Both the position numbers and the translations under genes were made by a program. A stretch of DNA of 36,909 bases from Thiomicrospira sp. (GTDB lineage: Bacteria > Pseudomonadota > Gammaproteobacteria > Thiomicrospirales > Thiomicrospiraceae), in assembly GCF_014859555.1 (NCBI RefSeq), contig NZ_JACUTY010000016.1, forward strand, positions 1 to 36,909. The letters run 5' to 3'. Below, piece after piece: positions 25,874-33,400 of the stretch. Each line of letters opens with the position of its first letter. The stretch's first letter is position 1. The notes beneath the pieces are model-generated. The model saw only the letters and a program-made list of their open reading frames with translations. It made no database searches and was not told where the DNA came from.

Positions 25874-26504
25874 GAAAAGACTTATTCCGTTCTTTCATCG
25901 CAACAATCACAGCCTCAAACCCACGACGTTCTATATCGGTCGCATAGGATTGGCGAAAGTTAACCAACAAACTGATATTTTCCACCACCACATCGTAAAT
26001 CAGCCATTTTCCACTACTGGCTTCTTTAAAAATGCGGTAGGTTACATCGGCGGTCGTGCCATCATCCTGGGTTACCTTGGTGGAGACAATGACCCGATTT
26101 TCGCCATCCGGCAAGGCTTGCGCCACATCAATTGAGCGCACATTCAGATTTAAGATAGTTTGCGAGTAGGAACGCATCATGGTTAAGGTAAACTGCTCTA
26201 TAAACTCATTCTGCTGATGCTCGGGGGCGGTTCGCCAGTAACGCCCCACTACATAACGCGCCATACGTGCGGTATCGACATAAGGCAAAATATTTTGATC
26301 AGCAAACTCGCGAATCGCACTCGGGTTATCCGTTAATTCGTCCGAGCGGTTTTTTAACTCATCCAACACCGAGGTTGAAAGTCCCAGCACCATTTCATGC
26401 GGGTCTTGCTGATTAAGCTGAATCACCTGAGCGGCCGCCCATCCGGACGTTAAAATCAAGCCCATTAAACTAGCTATAATTAATCCTGGCTTCAACATAG
26501 TCAT
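25860..26504 (-). CDS. mlaC: Periplasmic phospholipid-binding protein MlaC
   Basis: MlaC carries phospholipid through the periplasm between MlaA in the outer membrane and the MlaFEDB complex. The 214-residue product has a signal peptide (LIIASLMGLILTSGWAAA, cleavage near 25) and a Ttg2-type domain including YVDTARMARYVVGRYWR and YDVVVENISLLVNFR near the C-terminus. The first ATG overlaps the mlaD stop (ATGA) and has AAGGTGG eight bases before it. An ATG two codons later is equally possible. Confidence 0.93.
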   Translation of the reverse strand: MTMLKPGLIIASLMGLILTSGWAAAQVIQLNQQDPHEMVLGLSTSVLDELKNRSDELTDNPSAIREFADQNILPYVDTARMARYVVGRYWRTAPEHQQNEFIEQFTLTMMRSYSQTILNLNVRSIDVAQALPDGENRVIVSTKVTQDDGTTADVTYRIFKEASSGKWLIYDVVVENISLLVNFRQSYATDIERRGFEAVIVAMKERNKSFHEVD

Positions 26505-26971
26505 TTATCACCACCTTCCGTTAAGCTCACCATTAATCGTCCAATTAAACTCTCCAACACTAAAGCCGACTGGGTATAGTTAAACCGTGCACCATCTGCC
26601 AGCACCTCCTCATCTCCGCCTATCTCAACCCCAACATACTGACTGCCTAACAGGCCCGAAGTCAAAATAGAGGCGGACGAATCCATCGGCAAGTCGTTAT
26701 AATCATTGTAAATATCCATCGCCACTTTTGCGCGATAACTAATCGGATCAATACTAATTTTAGCCACCCGGCCAATGGTGACGCCACTTACTTTGACCGG
26801 GGCGCGCACCGTTAAGCCACCAACATTACTAAACAAGGCTTCTAGTTGATAACTAGGGCGGTCTTGCAAGGCGCTAAAGTTGCTCACTTTTAACGCAATA
26901 AATACCATCGATACCAGGGTAATCAACACCAGTAACCCTACTCCAATTTCTGCTTTAATTTGACGAGTCAT
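26501..26971 (-). CDS. mlaD: MCE-domain protein MlaD
   Basis: MlaD forms the hexameric periplasmic ring through which lipid passes. The 156-residue protein has one N-terminal membrane anchor (IGVLLVLITLVSMVFIALKV) and one MCE domain, with NVGGLTVRAPVKVSGVTIG and the later SASILTSGLLGSQYVGVEIG. The end is a short hydrophobic helix (LVLESLIGRLMVSL), as in E. coli MlaD. GGGAAAGG stands just before the ATG. Confidence 0.95.
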   Translation of the reverse strand: MTRQIKAEIGVGLLVLITLVSMVFIALKVSNFSALQDRPSYQLEALFSNVGGLTVRAPVKVSGVTIGRVAKISIDPISYRAKVAMDIYNDYNDLPMDSSASILTSGLLGSQYVGVEIGGDEEVLADGARFNYTQSALVLESLIGRLMVSLTEGGDK

Positions 26972-26980
26972 AACCTTTCC

Positions 26981-27781
26981 CTAAGTAAACATCAACGATG
27001 TCAAAATAAAATCCACACCCAATACCACTAGTGAGGCATGCACCACTGAGCGAGTTGTGGCGTGACTTACACCTTCCGAGGTTGGTACGGACTCATAACC
27101 TTCATACAAAGCAATAATGGCAATTAAAATCGCGAATACCACCGCTTTAACCAAGCCATTGATTACATCATCATACCAGTCAACTTGCTCTGACATTTGC
27201 GCCCAAAATGCGCCATCATCCACACCCAACCAGCCTACCGCCACCACATAACCGCCAAATATGCCGGTCGCAATAAAAATCATCGCTAGCATGGGTAAAG
27301 CAATAATGCTGGCCAAAATACGCGGGGCAATCACAAACTTCATCGGATCAACCGCCATCATTTCGAGCGCCGAAAGCTGTTCAGTAGACTTCATCAGTCC
27401 TACCTCAGCGGTTAACGCAGAACCTGCTCGCCCCGCAAATAAAAGCGCTGCCACCACCGGCCCCAGTTCACGAATTAAAGACAAGGCGGTCATGGTGCCT
27501 ACCGCTTCTTCCGAGTTGTAGGTGGTCAAAATATGATGACCCTGTAACCCCAACACCATACCCACGAACAAACCGGCCGTTAAAATAATAGGTAAAGACA
27601 ATACGCCCGCAAAGTAGATTTGCTTCATCAGCAAACGGATTCGCCAAACACTATAAGGAAGCGCCGGAATCACCGCCCAGACAAATAAAGCGCGTTTACC
27701 TAGGCCTTGCAAAGCGCCTAAAGTTGCGCTTCCCAGCCCTGCGATCAACCGCGTCGTTGTTTGCAAAATCCAAGCCAGCAT
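26981..27781 (-). CDS. mlaE: Mla transporter permease MlaE
   Basis: The inner-membrane permease of the Mla complex. The 266-residue product has the amphipathic N-terminal helix and about five spans, with the family sequence GLFVGMVLGLQGHHIL and the ELGPVVAALLFAGRAGSALTAE loop that docks MlaF. The ATG at 27781 overlaps the mlaF stop by one base (TAATG) and has GGAG nine bases upstream. An in-frame TTG at 27796 is rejected, since it would lie inside mlaF and separate the start from that site. Confidence 0.95.
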   Translation of the reverse strand: MLAWILQTTTRLIAGLGSATLGALQGLGKRALFVWAVIPALPYSVWRIRLLMKQIYFAGVLSLPIILTAGLFVGMVLGLQGHHILTTYNSEEAVGTMTALSLIRELGPVVAALLFAGRAGSALTAEVGLMKSTEQLSALEMMAVDPMKFVIAPRILASIIALPMLAMIFIATGIFGGYVVAVGWLGVDDGAFWAQMSEQVDWYDDVINGLVKAVVFAILIAIIALYEGYESVPTSEGVSHATTRSVVHASLVVLGVDFILTSLMFT

Positions 27782-28569
27782 TAGCCTACACTCCAAGGTT
27801 CAACCGGGTAATGCAGCGGCACCGGGCCATCCGGTAAACCTTTTAAAAACTGTTGAACATAGTCTGACTCCGACTGCTGAAGTTCTTGTGGCGTCCCTTG
27901 TTCTACAATACGACCTTCAGACAATACACAAGCAAACTCGGCGATCGACAAAACTTCATTTACATCGTGCGACACAATGATGCTGGTTAAGTTCAAACTG
28001 GCATTAAGCTTCTGAATCAACGACACCAGCACCCCCATCGTAATCGGGTCTTGGCCAACAAAGGGTTCATCATAAAATAGCATTTGCGGATCCAGCACAA
28101 AGGCTCTGGCTAAAGCCACCCGGCGCGCCATGCCGCCGGATAACTCGGCCGGCATTAAAGCATAAGCACCACGCAAGCCGACCGCTTCAAGCTTCATACG
28201 CACCAAGTTTGCGATCAAAGGCTCGGGGAGTTTGAAATGCTCACGTAATGGGAAAGCAATATTGTCAAATACGTTTAAGTCAGTCAATAACGCGCCCGTT
28301 TGAAACAACATCCCCATTTGTTGACGCAACTCATACAAGGCGTTACGACTCAACTGATTGACATCCTGCCCATTGATCAACACACGGCCTGAACTGGGTT
28401 TCAATTGACCAACAATCAACTTTAGCAACGTGGTTTTGCCCGTCCCACTCGGCCCCATAATGGCGGTTATTTGGCCGCGTGGAATTTGCAGACTTAGCTT
28501 ATCGAAAATTTTACGATCAGCTCGATAAAAGCTTAAGTTTTCGATTTCGATCAATGGCGCATTTTGCAT
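27781..28569 (-). CDS. mlaF: Mla transporter ATP-binding protein MlaF
   Basis: The ATPase that drives the Mla system. The 262-residue protein has Walker A GPSGTGKTT, a Q-loop (MGMLFQTGALL), signature LSGGMARRVALARA, Walker B MLFYDEPFVGQDP and H-loop IIVSHDVNE. The FQTGALLTDLNVFDN stretch is typical of MlaF/MkL-type ATPases. The last 20 residues (PVPLHYPVEPWSVG) resemble the C-terminal extension that wraps the other MlaF copy. It starts 29 bases after an uncharacterised gene and leads the mlaFEDCB set. Confidence 0.95.
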   Translation of the reverse strand: MQNAPLIEIENLSFYRADRKIFDKLSLQIPRGQITAIMGPSGTGKTTLLKLIVGQLKPSSGRVLINGQDVNQLSRNALYELRQQMGMLFQTGALLTDLNVFDNIAFPLREHFKLPEPLIANLVRMKLEAVGLRGAYALMPAELSGGMARRVALARAFVLDPQMLFYDEPFVGQDPITMGVLVSLIQKLNASLNLTSIIVSHDVNEVLSIAEFACVLSEGRIVEQGTPQELQQSESDYVQQFLKGLPDGPVPLHYPVEPWSVG

Positions 28570-28598
28570 AATAGGTTCGAATCCAAGCTCAAATTGAG

Positions 28599-29219
28599 TT
28601 AATAACCCAGCAACTCGGCCAGGATCTTGAGTTGCTGTAAATCATCCATCTTAATGGATTCGCCCCCAACAAAAAAGGGCACTACCGGTTTTTTATCCGC
28701 CAAACTGGCCGCCAAACTACGCAGCATTTGCGCTCTTAACTTAGGATCCGAATCCAATTCCCCCACCCAACCACAAGGTTCACCACTCAAGACTTGCTCA
28801 CCAAATCGCCAATGCCATCCTGACCAGGCCTGGTGGTTCGTCACCCAAGTGACTGGTCGTCCATGAAAGTGTTGATTATCTGGCAACCAGTTTGCGTCGA
28901 ATACAACAAAGCCAGCCACCCAATCCCCTAAGGCCGACAAAACATCGACTAAGTGCGGTGTAGAAATAACACGATGATCATCTATCCTTAAATACAACGC
29001 ACTTTCGTCTCGGCGAGCCATTTGCAGCTCTTCTATGTCTTGCGAAGTCCAATCTTGCCATTCGGTTTGTGCAATCAAGGCGCTACGATATTCATTTAAA
29101 TAATAATCGAACCGCCATTCAACCGGTAAGCCTTCAGGATAATAATGCTCAACTAACTCCGGACGCTGCCAATCATCCACCCCTATAGACATATTTTTTA
29201 GCATAGTTTGGTCACTCAT
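28599..29219 (-). CDS. Uncharacterised tryptophan-rich protein, distantly DUF72-like
   Basis: A 206-residue protein that I do not recognise with confidence. It lies 29 bases upstream of mlaF on the same strand, so it is probably the first gene of the mla transcript. The N-terminus (MSIGVDDWQRPELVEHYYP, then EGLPVEWRFDYYLNEYRSALI) has the rhythm of the DUF72 N-terminus (IGxxGW, FYPEGLP, YYAxxF), but the rest is short for that TIM-barrel family (usually 240 or more) and does not clearly match. It has about 11 tryptophans, no signal peptide and no membrane span. One HQAW is encoded by an iterated palindrome. Start: ATG at 29219 follows AGGTG directly; GTG at 29222 and later ATGs are alternatives. 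Confidence 0.65.
   Translation of the reverse strand: MSDQTMLKNMSIGVDDWQRPELVEHYYPEGLPVEWRFDYYLNEYRSALIAQTEWQDWTSQDIEELQMARRDESALYLRIDDHRVISTPHLVDVLSALGDWVAGFVVFDANWLPDNQHFHGRPVTWVTNHQAWSGWHWRFGEQVLSGEPCGWVGELDSDPKLRAQMLRSLAASLADKKPVVPFFVGGESIKMDDLQQLKILAELLGY
28823..28834. repeat. Iterated palindrome copy 9 (ACCAGGCCTGGT), in the unknown gene
   Basis: A perfect 12-bp copy, read H-Q-A-W on the coding (minus) strand. Confidence 0.9.
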
Positions 29220-29344
29220 CACCTAATTAAAATCAGACACGTTTAATAACACACAACCTACAATAAGCGATACCTGCGTGTAATCATTGGGTCGAAAAAA
29301 ACTAAAAGACCCATAAATCTTTTTTATATTAACCAACAAAATTG

Positions 29345-29350
29345 TATAAT
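29345..29350 (+). promoter_or_regulatory. Candidate -10 before the Ca2+/Na+ antiporter gene
   Basis: A perfect TATAAT about 44 bases before the ATG at 29394, within a 174-base divergent gap rich in A and T. No convincing -35 is seen at 16-18 bases, so the assignment rests on the -10 match and position. Confidence 0.35.
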
Positions 29351-29393
29351 GTCGGCCAAATTTTGAATCCTAGTCTATAGCGAGTAACCCGCC

Positions 29394-30380
29394 ATGTCGA
29401 CAACATTAATCCTACCCAGTGTCTTACTTATTATAGGTTTAGCGCTGTTGGTCTGGAGTTCTGACATTTTTATTGAAGGTGCGGCCAGCACGGCTTTACG
29501 CTACAAAGTTTCACCACTCATCATTGGTGTGGTTATTATTGGTTTTGGCACCTCAAGTCCTGAAATGATTGTCGCCATCATCGCCTCACTAGAGGGCAAC
29601 CCAGGCCTGGCGATTGGTAACGCAGTTGGCTCCAACATCACCAACATTGGTTTGGTCTTAGGCATTACTGCTCTGATTGCCCCACTAGTAGTGAAATCTT
29701 CCGTATTAAGACGTGAGTTTCCCATTCTGCTGTTTATTACCGGTTTTGGCCTGGCTTTATTAATGGACCATCATTTAGGCGTGATCGACGGTATTATCTT
29801 AATTTCCACTTTAATCGGCATCTTAATCTGGATGGTGCATTCTAATAAAAACATTGCTTCTGATGACCCGTTAAGTGAAGAAATCAATCAAGAACTGAGT
29901 GCCATCCCTAAACATTCAAAAACGCGTGCACTGATGTATTTATTTGTCGGTCTGATTGTGCTGATGATCAGTGCGCGTTTAATGGTGTGGGGCGCGGTTG
30001 AAATTGCCGAATTCTTTGAAGTACCCGACTTAATTATCGGTTTAACCATTGTTGCGATTGGCACCAGTCTGCCTGAATTGGCCGCCGCCATTACGGCCGC
30101 ACTAAAAAACGAAGTTGATATGCTGATTGGCAATATCTTAGGCTCCAATCTATTTAACATTCTCGCCGTGCTTGCTATTCCCTCCATTCTGGCACCTTCT
30201 TTAATTGATATGGAAGTACTTCAGCGTGATTACCCTATTATGCTGGCGTTTACGGTTGCCATGGTTTTAGTGGCCCTCCCGCGTAAAGGTAATGCCTCCA
30301 TTTCTCGCATGGAAGGCTTTTTGCTGCTGGCACTATTTGTTGGCTACTTAACTTTGTTATACTTCAACACTGTTTCTTAA
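29394..30380 (+). CDS. yrbG: Calcium/sodium antiporter, YrbG/CaCA family
   Basis: A 328-residue inner-membrane exchanger with about ten spans and the two inverted alpha repeats that form the ion path: GFGTSSPEMIVAIIAS with GNAVGSNITNIGLVLG, and AIGTSLPELAAAITAAL with GNILGSNLFNILAVLA. The two acidic residues (GTSSPE and GTSLPE) are the ion ligands. It opens the plus-strand run into the Kdo and LPS-transport genes, the same position as E. coli yrbG. An iterated palindrome core encodes PGLA between the parts of repeat 1. Confidence 0.92.
   Translation: MSTTLILPSVLLIIGLALLVWSSDIFIEGAASTALRYKVSPLIIGVVIIGFGTSSPEMIVAIIASLEGNPGLAIGNAVGSNITNIGLVLGITALIAPLVVKSSVLRREFPILLFITGFGLALLMDHHLGVIDGIILISTLIGILIWMVHSNKNIASDDPLSEEINQELSAIPKHSKTRALMYLFVGLIVLMISARLMVWGAVEIAEFFEVPDLIIGLTIVAIGTSLPELAAAITAALKNEVDMLIGNILGSNLFNILAVLAIPSILAPSLIDMEVLQRDYPIMLAFTVAMVLVALPRKGNASISRMEGFLLLALFVGYLTLLYFNTVS
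29601..29610. repeat. Iterated palindrome copy 10 (10-bp core CCAGGCCTGG), in yrbG
   Basis: Only the 10-bp core is kept; the flanking bases are C on both sides. It is read P-G-L-A on the coding (plus) strand. Confidence 0.75.
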
Positions 30381-30397
30381 TCTAAAAGCGCCTAAAT

Positions 30398-30922
30398 ATG
30401 GATTCTTTACAAGCCAAAGCTAAAAAAATAAAACTCTTGTTACTGGATGTCGATGGTGTATTAACCGACAACCGTCTGATATACGGAGACGACGGCCAAG
30501 AGTACAAAGCCTTTTATACACGCGATGGTCACGCGATGGTATTAATCCAAAAAAGTGGTATTGAAATCGGCATTATTACTGGTCGAACATCCAAACTTGT
30601 CGAAAAACGCATGCAAGACTTAAAGGTAAAGCATCTATACCAAGGTGTACCCGACAAGCTACCCACCTTTGAAGCCCTGCTTAAGTCAATCAACATTCAA
30701 CTAGATCAAGTCGCTTATATGGGTGATGACATTCTAGACTTACCTATCTTAACGCGCGTGGGACTAGCCAGCTGCCCGAAAGACAGTGACCCTGAAGTAA
30801 TCAAGCGCGTCGACTTTGTGAGTAACTTTAATGGTGGCCGCGGTGCGGTGCGTGAGTTTTGTGAGTTGATCATGCAAGCCCAAGACAGCTGGCAAACCCA
30901 GCTAGACTTTTACTTAAGATAA
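30398..30922 (+). CDS. kdsC: 3-deoxy-D-manno-octulosonate-8-phosphate phosphatase KdsC
   Basis: KdsC removes phosphate from Kdo-8-phosphate, giving Kdo for the lipopolysaccharide inner core. The 174-residue HAD-family (C0 capless) protein shows DVDGVLTD (D17 nucleophile, D19), then ITGRTSKLVEKR, the lysine loop near PDKLPT, and MGDDILDLPIL with the metal-binding aspartates. Length fits the tetrameric KdsC group. It starts 17 bases after the antiporter gene. KdsD, which usually lies between these two, is absent. Confidence 0.94.
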   Translation: MDSLQAKAKKIKLLLLDVDGVLTDNRLIYGDDGQEYKAFYTRDGHAMVLIQKSGIEIGIITGRTSKLVEKRMQDLKVKHLYQGVPDKLPTFEALLKSINIQLDQVAYMGDDILDLPILTRVGLASCPKDSDPEVIKRVDFVSNFNGGRGAVREFCELIMQAQDSWQTQLDFYLR

Positions 30923-30933
30923 CCCGCAACATT

Positions 30934-31482
30934 ATGTTGAAGAAACGCCCTTTTCTTATCAGCTTATTGCTTGGGCTGTTGGCGTTATTCATTTTAATCA
31001 ACAACCTTGAGTACAACCAAACCGATAAAATCAAAACAAAAATCGAACAAGACGATTGGCAAATCAGCCAATCACAAAGCTGGCTAATTAATCGCAACCA
31101 ACCCAACCAACAACAGTTTTTGCAAGCTGAGTTTATGAGAAAACAAGGTGAACAGGTGTTTATTGAACAACCGCTTTTGATCTTGCAAGATACCGATCAA
31201 CTGGTTCGCCTCGACAGTGAGCATTTACAAATCCGCCATCAAAACCTATTTGACTTTACAGGAAATGTGATCGTAAACCGCCTTAATCAAGCCCCTAACC
31301 AAAACAGCCGGCTACTCACAGAACACCTTATTTACAACCAACTAGACGAGCAACTAAGCAGTCCAATATTGGTTAAAATAGAAAGTCAAAATCAAATAAC
31401 CACTGGGGTTGGTTTGATCGCTGACCTAAAAACCAATCAAACCCAACTGCTCTCTGAGGTTAAAACCCGTTATGTCCCTTAA
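30934..31482 (+). CDS. lptC: LPS export protein LptC
   Basis: LptC is the single-span inner-membrane protein that passes LPS from LptBFG to LptA. The 182-residue product has an N-terminal anchor (FLISLLLGLLALFILINNL) and a periplasmic beta-jellyroll domain rich in glutamine and asparagine. Sequence conservation in this family is low, so the call rests on the anchor, the YKQFDKHGQL-like pattern (here QAEFMRKQGEQVFIEQP) and position between kdsC and lptA. It overlaps lptA by 11 bases. Confidence 0.87.
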   Translation: MLKKRPFLISLLLGLLALFILINNLEYNQTDKIKTKIEQDDWQISQSQSWLINRNQPNQQQFLQAEFMRKQGEQVFIEQPLLILQDTDQLVRLDSEHLQIRHQNLFDFTGNVIVNRLNQAPNQNSRLLTEHLIYNQLDEQLSSPILVKIESQNQITTGVGLIADLKTNQTQLLSEVKTRYVP

Positions 31483-32011
31483 GTATGCAATACACGCCAT
31501 TGTCATCTCATTTTTAGTTGGCTTATCACTCAACAGCTGGGCACAAACCCAGCCGATCGATGAAACCGCCTTACCGATTGATATTGAGGCCAATCAGCTA
31601 GACGCGCAAGATCAACAAGGCTTAACAGTTTATAGAGGCGATGTTATCGCCACCCAAGGCACCCTAACCCTTCAAGGCGACCAACTCGAAATCCACCACC
31701 CTGAGCGCCAAATACAAAAAATAACAACCACGGGTATGCCGGCCACTTTTAAACGTTTCTTAACCGAAGAAAATGCTTGGGTCAGTGGGCAAGCTCGCAC
31801 CATTATCTATCTAACGGAAACTCGCACCGTTGAGCTGATTGGCCAAGCTTATCTAGAACAAGAAGGCCGCCACAAAATTGAAGGGCCAAAACTGGTTTAT
31901 GATATGAATGCTCAAACACTTAATGCTGGCCAAACCGATGACGAATCAGGGCGGATAAAAATGACCATCACACCCAAAACCGAAGCCTCGCCCAGCCAGG
32001 GAGATAACTAA
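31472..32011 (+). CDS. lptA: LPS transport periplasmic protein LptA
   Basis: LptA forms the periplasmic bridge that carries LPS to the outer-membrane LptDE. The 179-residue protein has a signal peptide (cleavage after SWA, near residue 24) and an OstA-type beta-jellyroll: PIDIEANQLDAQDQQGLTVYRGDVIATQG and IYLTETRTVELIGQAYLEQEG are the characteristic stretches. The start lies inside lptC in another frame, and the stop shares one base with the lptB start (TAATG), with GGGAG seven bases before that ATG. Confidence 0.93.
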   Translation: MSLKYAIHAIVISFLVGLSLNSWAQTQPIDETALPIDIEANQLDAQDQQGLTVYRGDVIATQGTLTLQGDQLEIHHPERQIQKITTTGMPATFKRFLTEENAWVSGQARTIIYLTETRTVELIGQAYLEQEGRHKIEGPKLVYDMNAQTLNAGQTDDESGRIKMTITPKTEASPSQGDN

Positions 32012-32736
32012 TGGCGCATTTCTTTGCCCGAGGCTTAGCTAAAAGCTACAAAAAATATAAGGTCGTTACTTCGGTAGACATCGATGTTTACAGCGGTCAA
32101 GTGGTAGGATTACTCGGCCCCAACGGCGCCGGTAAAACCACCACATTTTATATGATGACCGGCTTAGTACAGCACGACCAAGGACACGTTTTTTTAGATG
32201 ATCGCGACATTAGCGCACTCACTATTGATCAGCGCGCCCGTCTCGGCATTGGTTATTTACCACAAGAAGCGTCAATTTTCCGCAAACTAAGTGTCAAAGA
32301 TAACATCTTAGCCATTTTGGAAATGCGCCCAGAGCTAGAAGCGCACCAACGCGAAGCAAAACTCCAGCATCTGCTCGAAGATCTGCAAATTACCCACATT
32401 ATTAATCAACCAGGCCAAGCCTTATCCGGTGGCGAACGCCGCCGTGTAGAAATTGCTCGTGCCCTAGCGATGGAACCCAAATTTATTCTACTTGATGAGC
32501 CTTTTGCCGGTGTTGATCCGATCTCAGTAAAAGAAATTCAAAACATCATCCAGCATTTAAAAGACAAACAAATTGGTGTGCTCATTACCGACCACAATGT
32601 GCGTGAAACCTTAGGTGTATGTGATCAAGCCTACATCCTGCATGCTGGTACAATTTTAGCGCAAGGTGAACCGCAAGCGGTATTAAACCATCCCGATGTG
32701 CGCCGGGTTTATTTAGGCGAAAATTTTCGCGCTTAA
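32011..32736 (+). CDS. lptB: LPS export ABC transporter ATP-binding protein LptB
   Basis: LptB is the ATPase of the LptB2FG machine that lifts LPS out of the inner membrane. The 241-residue protein has Walker A GPNGAGKTT, the LPQEASIFRKLSV Q-loop region typical of LptB, signature LSGGERRRVEIARALA, Walker B FILLDEPFAGVDP and H-loop LITDHNVRE. In many gammaproteobacteria rpoN follows directly; here 148 non-coding bases follow, then hpf. Confidence 0.96.
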   Translation: MAHFFARGLAKSYKKYKVVTSVDIDVYSGQVVGLLGPNGAGKTTTFYMMTGLVQHDQGHVFLDDRDISALTIDQRARLGIGYLPQEASIFRKLSVKDNILAILEMRPELEAHQREAKLQHLLEDLQITHIINQPGQALSGGERRRVEIARALAMEPKFILLDEPFAGVDPISVKEIQNIIQHLKDKQIGVLITDHNVRETLGVCDQAYILHAGTILAQGEPQAVLNHPDVRRVYLGENFRA

Positions 32737-32815
32737 ACACTTCACCAATAGACTTTAACTCGCTTATGAACCCACACAAATACCGACAACACAAAGCCTT
32801 CATTTAAAACGAATG

Positions 32816-32824
32816 TGCTATACT
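32816..32824 (+). promoter_or_regulatory. Extended -10 promoter candidate of hpf
   Basis: TGCTATACT, an extended -10 (TGn then TATACT), lies about 60 bases before the hpf start. A -35 box is not clear, as is usual for extended -10 promoters. Confidence 0.45.
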
Positions 32825-32884
32825 AAAACTAAGTTTTAAACCCATATATACAACGTTCCACACACAATACATAAGGAGTCGGGA

Positions 32885-33217
32885 ATGCAAATTAACATTA
32901 CAGGCCATCACGTTGACCTAACAGACGCTCTGCGCGATTACGTTCAAGAAAAATTGACTAAAATAGCGCGTCATTTTGACCATGTTACGAATGTTCACGT
33001 AATTTTGACGGTTGAAAAACAAGGTCAAAAAGCGGAAGCCACCGTGCACGTATCTGGTCAAGATTTGTTTGCACAAAACGAGACACAAGACATGTACGCT
33101 TCGATTGATGGCTTAGTTGATAAGTTAGACCGCCAAATCATTAAACACAAAGAAAAGATTAGCGATCATAACCAAAAATCGGGTGGCGTTAAAAACATGC
33201 TAACGGACGAAGAATAA
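32885..33217 (+). CDS. hpf: Ribosome hibernation promoting factor HPF
   Basis: HPF binds the 30S decoding region and helps form inactive 100S ribosome dimers in stationary phase. The 110-residue protein is the short type, with MQINITGHHVDLTDALRDYV at the start and KLDRQIIKHKEK near the end; the acidic tail LTDEE is extra. AAGGAG (32873-32878) lies seven bases before the ATG. It has its own candidate promoter and terminator, so it can be regulated apart from lptB. The usual neighbours rpoN (before) and ptsN (after) are missing. Confidence 0.94.
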   Translation: MQINITGHHVDLTDALRDYVQEKLTKIARHFDHVTNVHVILTVEKQGQKAEATVHVSGQDLFAQNETQDMYASIDGLVDKLDRQIIKHKEKISDHNQKSGGVKNMLTDEE

Positions 33218-33238
33218 TTAAACCCTTCTAGTTCTGTT

Positions 33239-33268
33239 AAAAAGAGCGCGTCCTGCGCTCTTTTTTTT
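33239..33268 (+). terminator. Rho-independent terminator after hpf
   Basis: The hairpin AAAGAGCGC-GTCCT-GCGCTCTTT is followed by an unbroken run of T (33261-33268). It lies about 22 bases after the hpf stop. Confidence 0.92.
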
Positions 33269-33331
33269 GTTTAACGCTTTAAATCCTCCTGCCCTGCGCA
33301 TTTAACCTTTTCAAACATTTTTCCACAAAAC

Positions 33332-33367
33332 GGTCATGCTTTTCATAAGCATATCTCAGTCATGACC
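33332..33367. repeat. Nested inverted repeats in the mgtE leader
   Basis: GGTCATG (33332-33338) pairs with CATGACC (33361-33367). Inside it, ATGCTT (33336-33341) pairs with AAGCAT (33347-33352). The nest lies just before a TATAAT (33370-33375), a place suited to an operator. The arms are short, so chance is not excluded. Confidence 0.35.
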
Positions 33368-33369
33368 TT

Positions 33370-33375
33370 TATAAT
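33370..33375 (+). promoter_or_regulatory. Candidate -10 of mgtE
   Basis: A perfect TATAAT, 25 bases before the mgtE ATG at 33401. No clear -35 is seen. If used, transcription would start near 33382, after the upstream in-frame ATG at 33362. Confidence 0.35.
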
Positions 33376-33400
33376 AAGCGCACCAGAACGAGGATTCCGC

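Noticed and set aside
33362-33400. Upstream ATG of mgtE
   Set aside because: It comes before the likely -10 box and has no ribosome site; GAGGA serves the ATG at 33401.
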